From the NCBI GenBank assembly GCA_020049295.1, contig JAIFLC010000034.1, forward strand, positions 1-38,353: a stretch of DNA of 38,353 nucleotides. Reading direction: 5' to 3'. Of this stretch, positions 22,727-33,075 are shown in pieces (within the stretch, counting starts at the first letter, position 1; each line of letters opens with the position of its first letter). A model generated the notes under the pieces. The model was not told the DNA's origin. It did no database searches and saw only the letters and a list, made by a program, of their open reading frames with translations. This DNA is from Bacteroidota bacterium. Its GTDB lineage: Bacteria > Bacteroidota > Bacteroidia > Bacteroidales > UBA12077. The position numbers and the translations under genes were made by a program.

Positions 22727-23708
22727 ATGCTGCAAGTGAAGGCCTTAGATAAAAAAATGATTTCAGATCTTAAGCAATTAATTGATCAGTCGAAAAATCC
22801 CTTAATTATTACACATTATAATCCAGATGGAGATGCCATAGGATCAATGCTGGCGTTGTATCATTATCTCGTTAAAAAGGGAAAGAATCCATTTATGGTT
22901 TCTCCAAATGATTATCCTGAGTTTTTACATTGGATGCAAGGCAATGATAAGGTGACTGTTTACAAAAGAAACACAGGAACAGTTATAAATGCTTTAAATG
23001 CTGCTGATTTGATTTTTGCTGTTGATTTTAATGATCCTGAAAGAACTGAAGGGTTAGAAAAATATATTAACGAAGCCAAAGGTAAAAAGGTAATGATTGA
23101 CCATCATCCTGAACCTACCAATTTTGCTGATCTGGTCATTTCAGACATAAAATATAGCTCAACTGCCGAAATGATTTTTCATGTTATTGAAAGCCTTGAT
23201 GATGAAAATTTGATTGATAAGGCTTGTGCCGAATGCATTTATTGTGGTATTATGACTGATACTGGATCATTTAATTATAATTCGTCTAATCCATATACCT
23301 ATTATGTTGTTTCAAAATTAATTGGTTTGGGCATTAATAAAGATCGCATATATTGGAATGTTTATGATAACTTTTCGGCTGACAGAATGCGTTTGCTGGG
23401 ATATTGCCTGTATAAAAAGATGGAAGTATTTCCCGAATATCGAACTGCATTCATCAGTTTAACGAAAAAGGATATACAGGAGTTTAAGTTTGCACCCGGC
23501 GATACAGAGGGATTTGTAAATTATCCCTTATCAATAAAACGTATAAGGTTTACAGCTAGCTGCAAACAAAATTGCCGAAGATTACTTTAATGGAGGTGGA
23601 CATCTTAATGCTTCTGGTGGTTATTCATATTCGTCATTAGATGAAACGCTAAAAAAATTCAGAGATTTATTGCCCAATTTTAAAACTGCGCTAAATGATT
23701 TCTTATAA
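22727..23708 (+). pseudogene. NrnA-like DHH/DHHA1 phosphoesterase with an out-of-frame internal deletion near 23556
   Basis: N-terminal ITHYNPDGDAIGSM and MIDHHPEP; ORF leaves frame after NYPLSIKRIRFTA. ANKIAEDYFNGGGHLNASGGYSYSSLDETLKKF continues in another frame to stop 23706-23708. Confidence 0.85.
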
Positions 23709-24228
23709 ATGGCTCTCATTTTATGGTTTAATTGGATTTGCTATTTTATTTTCATATTGTAGAAATAATCAAAATGAAGAAAAAGCAATTCCCCGTGATT
23801 ATAAGCAAAAACTGGAAAAAATAAACAAAGTTTTACTCGACAAAGATACAGAGAACATCCAGCAATTTATAAAACGACGCGGATGGGATATGAAAACCTC
23901 CCAGAGCGGTTTGTGGTATATGATTTATAAATCCGGTGAGGGAGAAAAAGTTAAGAAAAATAACCTGATTGAGCTTAAATATAAAATATGGTTAATTGAT
24001 GGTTCGCTAATTTATAGTTCTGATAGCCTCGGAATAAAAAACTTCAGGGTTGGACAGGGTGGAGTAGAACCTGGATTAGAGGAAGGAGTACTTTTATTAA
24101 ATCAGGGCAGTTGTGCAAGGTTTATTTTGCCGCCACACCTTGCTCATGGAATAGTAGGTGATGGTGATAAGATTCCGGGCAGAGCAATATTGGTTTATGA
24201 CATTGAAGTAATTAGATTAAATCAGTAG
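23695..24228 (+). CDS. GldI-like FKBP-type peptidyl-prolyl isomerase lipoprotein
   Basis: N-terminal hydrophobic segment ending SYC; YMIYKSGEGEKVKKNNLIELKYKIWLIDGSLIYSS...GVEPGLEEGVLLLNQG. Confidence 0.78.
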   Translation: MISYKWLSFYGLIGFAILFSYCRNNQNEEKAIPRDYKQKLEKINKVLLDKDTENIQQFIKRRGWDMKTSQSGLWYMIYKSGEGEKVKKNNLIELKYKIWLIDGSLIYSSDSLGIKNFRVGQGGVEPGLEEGVLLLNQGSCARFILPPHLAHGIVGDGDKIPGRAILVYDIEVIRLNQ

Positions 24229-24312
24229 ACAAGTAAATTGTAAAATTGTATTTGGTAAATTGGTGTACGATAATTGATATTAAGTTCAATATATTTTTTT
24301 CATAAAAAAAAC

Positions 24313-24320
24313 TATCTTTG
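24313..24320 (+). promoter_or_regulatory. Possible -7 element (TATCTTTG)
   Basis: Exact TAnnTTTG match 24 nt before ATG 24345; no clear -33 element. Confidence 0.35.
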
Positions 24321-24344
24321 AAAAAATACACTAACATAGAAAAC

Positions 24345-25253
24345 ATGAATAGAAAACTTATCCTACTTCTGATTTCTCTATTTTTATTAAATTCATGTGA
24401 TTATTTTACAAATTATCCGGGTTACAAAAAATCAAAATCAGGTTTTTATTATAAACTTGAAAAATTTGGCGAAAGCAATCAAAAGGCCAAACCTGGTGAT
24501 TATATAACTGCAGATATATTGTATTCAACAATCAATGATTCAGTTTTTTTTGAAGGTCGTCGAAAATTACAGATTACTGATCCATCTTTTCCAGGATCAA
24601 TCGATGAGTGTTTTTTAATGCTTGCTCAAGATGAGAAAGCTACATTCATTATATCTGCTTCCGATTTTTTCACTAAAACCCTCGAAACAACGGTTCCTCA
24701 ATTTTTGCAATCGAGTGATGAAATGAAAGTAACTATTGATATTATTGAGGTTCAGACAGAAAACAACTATTATCGCGAAAAAGAAGCATTTCTTCATTGG
24801 ATTGAAGATTTTGGTGATTACGAAAAAGTTATTTTAAGGCAGTTTATTGAACAGGAAAAAATTGTAATTTCACCTACTTCAACTGGTTTGTTTCATTTAG
24901 TAATTAAGCAAGGCGAAGGTGAATCAGTTCAGATGGGTGATACAGTAACTGTTCATTATGAAGGTAAGTTTTTGAATGGCAAATTTTTTGATTCTACCAA
25001 ACGACGAAACTCACCTTTTCAGTTTGTTTATGGTCGCAAATGGCAAGTTGTTGCAGGTTTAGAAGAAGCAATTGGACGAATGAAAGCAGGAGAAAAATCA
25101 ATTTTTATTTTGCCATCTCAGATTGGATTTGGAGAAACAGGTTCATCAACGGGTATTATTCCACCCTATACATCCACCATTTTTGAGGTAGAACTGCTCG
25201 AATTAAAGAAAGGGCCACGTGATAAATCACTTGATTTAAATAAATATGATTAA
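24345..25253 (+). CDS. FKBP-type peptidyl-prolyl isomerase lipoprotein
   Basis: MNRKLILLLISLFLLNSC lipobox; C-terminal FKBP GDTVTVHYEGKFLNGKFFDST...VVAGLEEAIGRMKAGEKSIFILPSQIGFGE. Confidence 0.88.
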   Translation: MNRKLILLLISLFLLNSCDYFTNYPGYKKSKSGFYYKLEKFGESNQKAKPGDYITADILYSTINDSVFFEGRRKLQITDPSFPGSIDECFLMLAQDEKATFIISASDFFTKTLETTVPQFLQSSDEMKVTIDIIEVQTENNYYREKEAFLHWIEDFGDYEKVILRQFIEQEKIVISPTSTGLFHLVIKQGEGESVQMGDTVTVHYEGKFLNGKFFDSTKRRNSPFQFVYGRKWQVVAGLEEAIGRMKAGEKSIFILPSQIGFGETGSSTGIIPPYTSTIFEVELLELKKGPRDKSLDLNKYD

Positions 25254-25256
25254 ACA

Positions 25257-25280
25257 TAAAACCCTGGTGAACCAGGGTTT
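25257..25280. terminator. Bidirectional Rho-independent terminator
   Basis: AAAACCCTGG-tgaa-CCAGGGTTTT between convergent genes. Confidence 0.85.
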
Positions 25281-25285
25281 TCTAT

Positions 25286-26257
25286 TTAATATGATTGGTA
25301 TTCGTATCGATATTGCATTCTGTATTTGTAAGAAACATAATAAACCTCAACTTTTTCAAGTAATCCTTTCGAGCTATATGTATATGTTTTTTGGGAGTAT
25401 TCAGTAGGATCATCATCATACCATCTTTCCTCTATCAGATTGCCATTAGAATCGTACTTATACGTATTATTGATATAAAAATTTCCTTTTGGTTGTTCAC
25501 GTTTAACTTCAATAATGTTCCCTTTTTTATCATATGAATAGTTCTCCATATAACTAAAACTTTCTAAATCGTATTTGGTTTTTTGAGTCATTAAATTGCC
25601 GTCAAAAACAAAATAAAACTGTTCAGAAATTTTTCCATTAACATCATATTCAACAGTTTCAATAATATTATTGTTTTTATCATAGACATTAATTATTTTA
25701 CCTAATACTCTTTTGTCCTGATTTAAAATGGTAACAGTTGATTTATTGCCATTATACTCAAATGAACGAATCTGAAGTATATTATCTAGCGTATCAGTTT
25801 TGATAATTTCCTGCAGACGATCTTTAGAATCATAATTGTATTTTATTAATTCATAATCACTTCCATTAAATCTTTCTTCTGATATCTTTTTGCCCTTATT
25901 ATCGTATGTGAAATTTTGCTTAAGCAAAATTTTGCCTTCCGAAACTTTGTTATTAATATATTCAATTCTATTTTCTTTATTATCGTATTTATAACTAAGT
26001 TTTTGATCAATACTACCTTTTTTCCCAGCAGAATAATAAATTTCTTCAATTATATTTCCTTTGTGATCGTATTTTTTTGAAAAATTCTTGTAACCATCCT
26101 TTTTAGGTTTTCCCTTTTCGTACTTATGATTCCATTGGGTTTGTACCTGAATACGGTTTTTTACAAGATTTTCTTTCCAATTAATTTCGCCTGGCAGTTG
26201 AGCATTTGCCATACAGGTAATAAAAGAAAAGGTAATAAAAAATACTAATTGTTTCAT
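25286..26257 (-). CDS. Secreted YD/RHS-like repeat protein
   Basis: Signal peptide MKQLVFFITFSFITCMANAQ; repeated YDNKGNIIE / YDSKDRLQEI / YDKNNNIIETVEYD / YDSNGNLIEERWYD units. Confidence 0.75.
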   Translation of the reverse strand: MKQLVFFITFSFITCMANAQLPGEINWKENLVKNRIQVQTQWNHKYEKGKPKKDGYKNFSKKYDHKGNIIEEIYYSAGKKGSIDQKLSYKYDNKENRIEYINNKVSEGKILLKQNFTYDNKGKKISEERFNGSDYELIKYNYDSKDRLQEIIKTDTLDNILQIRSFEYNGNKSTVTILNQDKRVLGKIINVYDKNNNIIETVEYDVNGKISEQFYFVFDGNLMTQKTKYDLESFSYMENYSYDKKGNIIEVKREQPKGNFYINNTYKYDSNGNLIEERWYDDDPTEYSQKTYTYSSKGLLEKVEVYYVSYKYRMQYRYEYQSY

Positions 26258-26478
26258 TTTCAGATTATTCAGTTTGTATTCCATAAATCTAGCTATCAAA
26301 TATAAGGCAAAAAAAAATAATTTCAAGTAGCTGTTTATCTCTATTGCAAAAATTGTGCATAATTTACTTTTTTATGAAAAAGAATTCAATTGGTTTTAAT
26401 ATCTAACCATTCTAATAAGTTATAAAAATAAATTGACTTCGTTTTTTTTATATTGTATCTTGGAGTTTAAAATAAATA

Positions 26479-26495
26479 GTTGATTTTCTATCAAC
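26479..26495. repeat. Short perfect inverted repeat upstream of fibre protein A
   Basis: GTTGAT-tttct-ATCAAC. Confidence 0.5.
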
Positions 26496-26556
26496 ATTGA
26501 ACCTCCCTATCCTCTTTCTTGTTCGAATTATTTAATTAACACATAATCAAATATTT

Positions 26557-29547
26557 ATGAAAAGAAAAATCGGTTTAATAATTGTTTTTGCAATATTATT
26601 TTGCAACTTTGTTTTCTCTCAAATACCCGAATCTTTTAATTACCAAGCGGTCTTGCGCAACAATTCCGGCGAACTATTAAAAGACCAAAGTGTTACTATC
26701 CAGATTTCAATTATTAATGGTTCTTCATCAGGATCAACAATTTATCGCGAACAACATAGTAAAACTACAAATAACTTTGGAATGATTGACCTTAAAATTG
26801 GAACAGGAACAAGTAATTTAGGTTCTTTTAGTGATATTGTCTGGAGTACTTTATCAAAATTTATTAAAATTGAAGTAAATACTGGCACTGGATTTATTGA
26901 TCTCGGTACCTCACAAATATTATCGGTACCTTATGCATTATATTCAAAAACGGCCGAAAATATTGATAAAGATGTACTTTATTTTACCGATACAGATACG
27001 TTATTTGCTGTAAAAGACAGAGAAGGCAATGTGGTTTTTGTTGTTTTTCCTGATGGGGCAAAGGTTATAACAAATCCAAATGCAAAAGGATCTGTTGGCG
27101 GTTTTGCCGTTAGTGGTCGCACACCAGCAAAGCAAGAAGAAGATTACTTTCAGATTACTCCTGACAGTACTCGTTTTTATATTAATGAAATTTCAGAAAA
27201 AGGCAGCGTTGGAGGATTTGCAGTAAGTGGACGAACACCGGCAAAATCAACCTTAAATGATTATTTAATTGTAACAAGCGATAGTACGCGAATATATGTA
27301 AACGATACATCAACAACAAAAGGCACTGTTGGTGGATTTGCAGTAAGTGGACGCACACCGGCAAAAGGTGAATCACAAAAGTTTTTAGATTTGACCAAAG
27401 CAAACTATTTTATTGGTCATGAGGCTGGAAAATCGAATACAGATGGATTATATAATTCGTTTATTGGGTATAAATCCGGATATTCAAATACAATAGGTGA
27501 AAGAAATGTGTTTTTAGGTTACTATTCCGGATTTTCAAACATTGATGGAGCAGGCAACTTGTTTATTGGCGATTCCTCAGGATATTCAAATATAGATGGT
27601 TTTTACAATATCTATTTAGGTAATTTAAGTGGCAAATACAACACATCAGGGTTTCAAAATATTGGTATTGGTGTAAAGGCCGGATACAAAAATTCAACAG
27701 GGAACCGTAATGTTTTTATTGGTACATTAACAGGACAAGAAAACACCGAAGGTGAAATGAATGTTTTTATCGGTAATGCTGCTGGAACTTTTAATACAAT
27801 TGGTAAAAGCAATGTTTTTATTGGTCGTACCTCAGGGTATAAAAATTCCTCAGGTGAAGATAACATAATGATTGGGAATGCTGCCGGACTTGAAAATACA
27901 ACAGCAAGCAATAATATTTTTATGGGTAATTCGGCCGGAAATAAAAACTTAACAGGGAGTGAAAATATATTTATTGGTAAAGAAAGCGGATTTTCGAATA
28001 CCGAGGGTAAACTTAATGTATGTATTGGTTATCAAAGTGGCTACTCACTTACAACTGGTAACTATAATTCTTATCTGGGATTCTGGACTGGTTATCATAA
28101 TACAATAGGTACTTTTAATACTTTTATTGGTGCACAAGCAGGAATGTACAATACCGAGAGTAATAATAATACTTTCATTGGGTCCTATGCTGCTGCTGAC
28201 GATACCTGTGGTTGGGATAATACATTTGTAGGTGGTGCTGCTGGAAGATATAGCTCGGGGTATAATAATACATTTTTAGGTTCAATTGCAGGCGAATCTA
28301 CTCTTTACTCACACGATAATGTTTATGTAGGATTTCTAACTGGACGAAATAACCTATATGGAAATTATAATGTTTTTATTGGTTCAGCCACTGGGTATTG
28401 GACAAATGGTGATAACAATTTATTCATAGGTAGGTCCGCTGGTGAATATGCACAAGGCAGTAATAATATATTAATTGGATTTAGAGCTGGTTTTTATAAT
28501 AATAGTTCCAATAAACTGTTTATTGAAAACTCAGATTCAGACTCAACACTGGCTTTGATATGGGGCGATTTTAATGAGAATATTTTACGGTTTAATGGAT
28601 CCGTTGCATTAGGTGGTTTACCTATAGAAAATACGAATTTAACCATAAATAACGATGCAAGCAAAGGAGCAATTGCAGTAAAAGGTATTGGTGATACATA
28701 TAATTACTCACAAGTTAATCTATATTCGAACGAAGGACCAATTTCAAGATTATATGAAATTAACCATAACAAATCAAACAATTTTAGCATTGTTTATTAC
28801 GATGGCACCGATTGGAATACTCGTTTTGTTATAAATACACAGGGAGATTTTACCTTCAATGGAAATCAAACAATTAGTAGCGATTCCACATTTGTAAATA
28901 TTTACCCAAATAGCGGTGAACTTGGACGGAAATCTACAATAAATCTACATGGAACCTTTGGTACGGGTACAATTACCGATTATGGAACCAGAAGTTTAGC
29001 CCAGATTCAAGCTGGTTGTAACGATAACGAAGCATGGGGAGGAGCATTTTTACGCATACTCGGTATTACTACTGATGGAGGTACTCCAACTGAATGGATG
29101 AGAATAAATACTGAAAATGGCAATGTCGGTATTGGCACGGATAGTCCTGATGAAAAACTTGTTGTCTTTAATGGTTCAACAACAGGAAAATATACAAGCT
29201 CTGGCTGGACTCATTCATCTGATCTCAGATTAAAAGAAAATATTAAACCGATTTCTAATGTTCTTTCAGACATTAACAAGTTAGAAGCAGTTCAATTCAA
29301 TTTTATAAATGATCAGGCAAAAACGCCACAATTGGGTTTTATAGCTCAAGATGTTGAAAAAATATTTCCCGAATTAGTAATTACAGATAATAGCGGCTTT
29401 AAAAGTATAGCCTACGATCAGTTCTCTCCGCTATTGGTAAAAGCAATAAATGAACAGCAAACACAGATTGAAATATTGAAAACAGAAAACAATGAGTTAA
29501 AACAAAAACTAAATGAAATTATACTCTTACTTACAACTGAGAAATAG
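26557..29547 (+). CDS. Fibre-like secreted repeat protein A with Peptidase_S74-type C-terminal chaperone
   Basis: Signal peptide; IPESFNYQAVLRNNSGELLKDQSVTIQISI N-domain; 3x GGFAVSGRTPAK; ~21x 17-aa NxFIGxxxG repeats; C-terminal SDLRLKENIKPISN...LGFIAQDVEKIFPELV. Confidence 0.88.
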   Translation: MKRKIGLIIVFAILFCNFVFSQIPESFNYQAVLRNNSGELLKDQSVTIQISIINGSSSGSTIYREQHSKTTNNFGMIDLKIGTGTSNLGSFSDIVWSTLSKFIKIEVNTGTGFIDLGTSQILSVPYALYSKTAENIDKDVLYFTDTDTLFAVKDREGNVVFVVFPDGAKVITNPNAKGSVGGFAVSGRTPAKQEEDYFQITPDSTRFYINEISEKGSVGGFAVSGRTPAKSTLNDYLIVTSDSTRIYVNDTSTTKGTVGGFAVSGRTPAKGESQKFLDLTKANYFIGHEAGKSNTDGLYNSFIGYKSGYSNTIGERNVFLGYYSGFSNIDGAGNLFIGDSSGYSNIDGFYNIYLGNLSGKYNTSGFQNIGIGVKAGYKNSTGNRNVFIGTLTGQENTEGEMNVFIGNAAGTFNTIGKSNVFIGRTSGYKNSSGEDNIMIGNAAGLENTTASNNIFMGNSAGNKNLTGSENIFIGKESGFSNTEGKLNVCIGYQSGYSLTTGNYNSYLGFWTGYHNTIGTFNTFIGAQAGMYNTESNNNTFIGSYAAADDTCGWDNTFVGGAAGRYSSGYNNTFLGSIAGESTLYSHDNVYVGFLTGRNNLYGNYNVFIGSATGYWTNGDNNLFIGRSAGEYAQGSNNILIGFRAGFYNNSSNKLFIENSDSDSTLALIWGDFNENILRFNGSVALGGLPIENTNLTINNDASKGAIAVKGIGDTYNYSQVNLYSNEGPISRLYEINHNKSNNFSIVYYDGTDWNTRFVINTQGDFTFNGNQTISSDSTFVNIYPNSGELGRKSTINLHGTFGTGTITDYGTRSLAQIQAGCNDNEAWGGAFLRILGITTDGGTPTEWMRINTENGNVGIGTDSPDEKLVVFNGSTTGKYTSSGWTHSSDLRLKENIKPISNVLSDINKLEAVQFNFINDQAKTPQLGFIAQDVEKIFPELVITDNSGFKSIAYDQFSPLLVKAINEQQTQIEILKTENNELKQKLNEIILLLTTEK
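27085..27366 (+). repeat. GGFAVSGRTPAK stalk repeats in protein A (3 copies)
   Basis: Core codons begin at 27097, 27211 and 27331; periods 114 and 120 nt. Confidence 0.92.
27403..28530 (+). repeat. 17-aa beta-roll-like repeat array in protein A
   Basis: Consensus xxNxFIGxxxGxxNxxG, about 21 units by hand alignment. Confidence 0.9.
29218..29547 (+). other. Peptidase_S74-like intramolecular chaperone domain
   Basis: SDLRLKENI motif, LGFIAQDVEKIFPELV, YDQFSPLLVKAINEQQTQIEILKTENNELKQKL coiled coil. Confidence 0.88.
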
Positions 29548-29563
29548 AAATAAAACCAAATGA

Positions 29564-29600
29564 TAAAAAAACCTGACATACTCTTCTGCCAGGTTTTTTT
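29564..29600 (+). terminator. Rho-independent terminator between fibre genes A and B
   Basis: AAAAAACCTGaCA-tactcttc-TGcCAGGTTTTTTT. Confidence 0.78.
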
Positions 29601-29699
29601 GTATTAATCAATATTAACATTGATTTAAATAGTAGAAACCAACTTGCTAAATTCAAAATAATAAGATATCTTAATCCTCAAACAATTAAATTTAAAACT

Positions 29700-32600
29700 A
29701 TGAGAAAGTTTATATTTTCTTTTAGCTTCTTGATTTTTATAGCAATATCTTTAATCGGAATTGCTCAGGTACCTGAGGCTTTTAATTACCAAGCAGTAAT
29801 AAGAAATAGTTCGGGTGAAATTATTAAAAATCAATCCGTAATTATCAGAATTTCAATTATTGATGAATCAATATCGGGCCCAACAATTTTTAGTGAGACC
29901 CATAGTAAAACAACCAATAATTTTGGTATTGTAAATTTGCAAATTGGAAATGGCAGTCCTGTTATTAGTGCATTCCCTTCAATAGATTGGAAAAATTCTG
30001 CTAAATATATCAAAGTTGAAGTTAATATAGGCAGCGGATATATAGATATGGGTACTACAAAACTTTTATCGGTTCCCTATGCATTGGTTTCGAAGGATGT
30101 AATAAATAATAACGATGCCGATGCTGACCCGGAAAACGAACTACAAATAGTATCAATTTCTAATGATACAATTTTCTTAAGCAATGGAGGTTTTGTAAAA
30201 CTACCTGCCGATCAGGTTGAAGATGCAGATGCTGACTCAACCAATGAAATACAGGATTTAAATCTAACAGCAAATGTGTTGACCATAACCAACAAAGCTA
30301 ATCCTGCACAGATAAGCTTGGCTCAATATGTTGGAACCAATACAGATGAGCAACTATTGAATTTGACAGGAACAGATTTAACCATATCAAATGGTAATAC
30401 TGTTGATTTAAGCCCTATACAAGATGGAGTAAATGATGCAGATGCAAATCCTACAAATGAATTACAGAGTCTTACCTTAATTGGCGATACCTTAAAAATC
30501 AGCAATAGTAACCAGGTTATCTTTCCATATGATAGTAGTCGATGGGCTGCAAATGGCAATAAACTATATTATAATACTGGTAATGTAGGAATAGGAACAA
30601 ATGATCCTTCAAGTATGCTCGAAGTAAAATCATCAGGTACAACAGGAGCATTGTTTCAGGTAATAAATGCCAATAACGATACAGTTTTTGCAGTTTATCC
30701 TGATGGAGTAAAGGTGTTTGTAGATCCGGATACAAAAGGAAAAGTAGGCGGATTTGCAGTTAGTGGACGAACACCGGCCAAAGCAGGTGAAAATGTAGAC
30801 TATTTCAGGGTTACACCCGACAGTACGCGAATATATGTAAACGATTCAATAGGTACTAAGGGCAAGGTTGGTGGATTTGCAGTTAGTGGTCGTACCCCAG
30901 CAAAGGGAGGAATAACAGAGTATTTTTCGATTAATAAAGACAGCACTCGTATTTATATAAATGATACATCAAGTATAAAAGGAAAAGTAGGAGGATTTGC
31001 AGTAAGTGGTCGTACACCGGCAAAGAGTCAGGGTAATGAGTACCTATTTGTAAATAGAGATAGCACACGTATTTATGTAAACGATTCATCAATTACAAAG
31101 GGTAAAGTAGGCGGATTTGCAGTAAGTGGACGAACACCTGCTAAAGGAGAATCTACCAAATTTATGGATATGACCAGAGAAAATTATTTTATTGGTCATG
31201 AAAGTGGTCAAAAAATTACAACAGGTAAATATAACTCAACACTTGGTTATCAAAGTGGATATTCTCTTCAGAATGGAGAAAGTAATTCATTTATTGGTTA
31301 CCAAAGTGGTTATAATACCAACTCAGGGCTCGGAAATCTATTTGTAGGTTACCAATCGGGCTTTGTAAATCAAGGGGGTAATTATAACACATTTGTTGGT
31401 TATCAGAGTGGTTTGTCAAATTCTTCTGGTATTAACAACACATTCTTAGGTAGTTTTTCAGGATTATTAAATACTATTGGAAGCTACAATACATTTGTAG
31501 GAGATTCTGCAGGTTATAAAAATTTAAATGGAACTCAAAATTCATTTTTTGGAGACAAAGCCGGATTAAATAATGTAGATGGATCAAATAATATATTTAT
31601 TGGAAATAGATCTGGTTATGGCAATTCTGGAGGCGATTCATGTATTTTTATAGGGAACCAGAGTGGATTTGGAAACAACATAGGTAATTCTAATATATTT
31701 ATTGGCAATAGTAGTGGTTATCATAATTATAATGGGGAAATGAATATTTTTATGGGTTATTATTCTGGATACCAAAATGATCAAGGTTCATATAACGTAT
31801 ATATGGGATATAAGTCGGGTTTTAATAATTATTCAGGTTCGATGAATCTTTTTCAGGGTTTCCAAGCAGGATATTCAAATTTTAATGGATCTTATAATGT
31901 TTTCTTAGGTTACCAGGCTGGCAGATCTAATTATAATGGGTCTGAAAACGTTTTAATAGGTTATAAAGCAGGAAAGTCTTTAACAAGCGGAGCTGCTAAT
32001 GTTTTTATTGGCTATAGTGCTGGTGAAAATGCCACGGGAGGTATATATAATACTTTTATTGGTTTTGAAACAGGAAAAATAAATTCATCAGGTGAATCAA
32101 ATAATTTCTTTGGATTTCAAGCTGGAAATAAGAATACAATAGGAGGGTCTAATTTATTTATTGGTAATCAGGCAGGTTATGAAAATAATGAAGGTACACA
32201 TAATGTTTTTATTGGTAATGCTTCAGGATTTAATAATAAAAAGGGTGGTTCAAATGTTTTTATTGGAGTTGAAGCTGGTCGAGATAACGATTCAGGATTA
32301 TATAATGTTTTCATTGGTAGGGCTGCCGGATTTAACCATACTTCAGGAAATTACAATGTATTTCTTGGAATGGGCACTGGTCATGGAAATATAATAGGTA
32401 ATTATAATACATTTATTGGACCTGATGCAGGAATAAATGTTGCTTCAGGTAACAAGAATGTAGTTATAGGATATAAGGCAGGTAGATATGTTACTGGAGA
32501 TAGTAAACTTGTGATTGCTGATAATGATACAGTAAACCTGATTTATGGTGATTTTGTTAATCAACAGGTTGTAATTAACAAACAGCTTGGAATAAATGTT

Positions 32601-32945
32601 ACTCCATATCTTGTAGGTTCATATGCACTAAATGTAAACGGAACAATGAAATTGGGCCCTAATGGATCGACGATAAATAACATCATTAGACATACTTATA
32701 CAAGCGTAGGTACGGGAGATATAATTGGTGACGGCAGTTTTAAATACACATTTAGTGTTTCTGGAGCTACTGTTGGTTCAACAGTTATGGTTTCTCCCCA
32801 AATTGAGCTACCCGATGGAATCGTTATTAGTTATGCAAGAGTATCTGCTGCCGAAACTGTGGAAATCAAAATTCAGAATACAAAGAGTACAACTATTGAT
32901 TCTGCATTAGGAGGCTTAAGCTGGTATGTTACTATTATTGAATAA
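29700..32945 (+). CDS. Fibre-like secreted repeat protein B
   Basis: Signal peptide; VPEAFNYQAVIRNSSGEIIKNQSVIIRISI; DADADPENELQ-type acidic repeats; 4x GGFAVSGRTPAK; ~25x 17-aa repeats; beta-rich C-terminus with no S74 motif. Confidence 0.87.
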   Translation: MRKFIFSFSFLIFIAISLIGIAQVPEAFNYQAVIRNSSGEIIKNQSVIIRISIIDESISGPTIFSETHSKTTNNFGIVNLQIGNGSPVISAFPSIDWKNSAKYIKVEVNIGSGYIDMGTTKLLSVPYALVSKDVINNNDADADPENELQIVSISNDTIFLSNGGFVKLPADQVEDADADSTNEIQDLNLTANVLTITNKANPAQISLAQYVGTNTDEQLLNLTGTDLTISNGNTVDLSPIQDGVNDADANPTNELQSLTLIGDTLKISNSNQVIFPYDSSRWAANGNKLYYNTGNVGIGTNDPSSMLEVKSSGTTGALFQVINANNDTVFAVYPDGVKVFVDPDTKGKVGGFAVSGRTPAKAGENVDYFRVTPDSTRIYVNDSIGTKGKVGGFAVSGRTPAKGGITEYFSINKDSTRIYINDTSSIKGKVGGFAVSGRTPAKSQGNEYLFVNRDSTRIYVNDSSITKGKVGGFAVSGRTPAKGESTKFMDMTRENYFIGHESGQKITTGKYNSTLGYQSGYSLQNGESNSFIGYQSGYNTNSGLGNLFVGYQSGFVNQGGNYNTFVGYQSGLSNSSGINNTFLGSFSGLLNTIGSYNTFVGDSAGYKNLNGTQNSFFGDKAGLNNVDGSNNIFIGNRSGYGNSGGDSCIFIGNQSGFGNNIGNSNIFIGNSSGYHNYNGEMNIFMGYYSGYQNDQGSYNVYMGYKSGFNNYSGSMNLFQGFQAGYSNFNGSYNVFLGYQAGRSNYNGSENVLIGYKAGKSLTSGAANVFIGYSAGENATGGIYNTFIGFETGKINSSGESNNFFGFQAGNKNTIGGSNLFIGNQAGYENNEGTHNVFIGNASGFNNKKGGSNVFIGVEAGRDNDSGLYNVFIGRAAGFNHTSGNYNVFLGMGTGHGNIIGNYNTFIGPDAGINVASGNKNVVIGYKAGRYVTGDSKLVIADNDTVNLIYGDFVNQQVVINKQLGINVTPYLVGSYALNVNGTMKLGPNGSTINNIIRHTYTSVGTGDIIGDGSFKYTFSVSGATVGSTVMVSPQIELPDGIVISYARVSAAETVEIKIQNTKSTTIDSALGGLSWYVTIIE
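30106..30480 (+). repeat. DADADPxNELQ acidic modules in protein B
   Basis: NNDADADPENELQ, EDADADSTNEIQ, NTDEQLLNL, NDADANPTNELQ. Confidence 0.7.
30735..31145 (+). repeat. GGFAVSGRTPAK stalk repeats in protein B (4 copies)
   Basis: Core codons begin at 30747, 30870, 30990 and 31110. Confidence 0.92.
31182..32526 (+). repeat. 17-aa beta-roll-like repeat array in protein B
   Basis: About 25 units, e.g. NYNTFVGYQSGLSNSSG, SYNVFLGYQAGRSNYNG. Confidence 0.9.
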
Positions 32946-33075
32946 TCATTTGCATCTTATCAATTTCTATTTAATTGATTTTTAGTCGTTAATTCTTAAA
33001 ATAACTACGATTAATAATTCCTCTTGATTTTTATATACGGAAACGTTATCTTTATTTCTTATTTTTTTAAATCTA

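Noticed and set aside
32161-32394. Alternate-frame ORFs within fibre repeats (also 34196..34432, 34436..34789, 27182..27403, 27654..27911)
   Set aside because: Periodic DNA repeats keep other frames open; no start context or plausible protein, and the main frame is clear.
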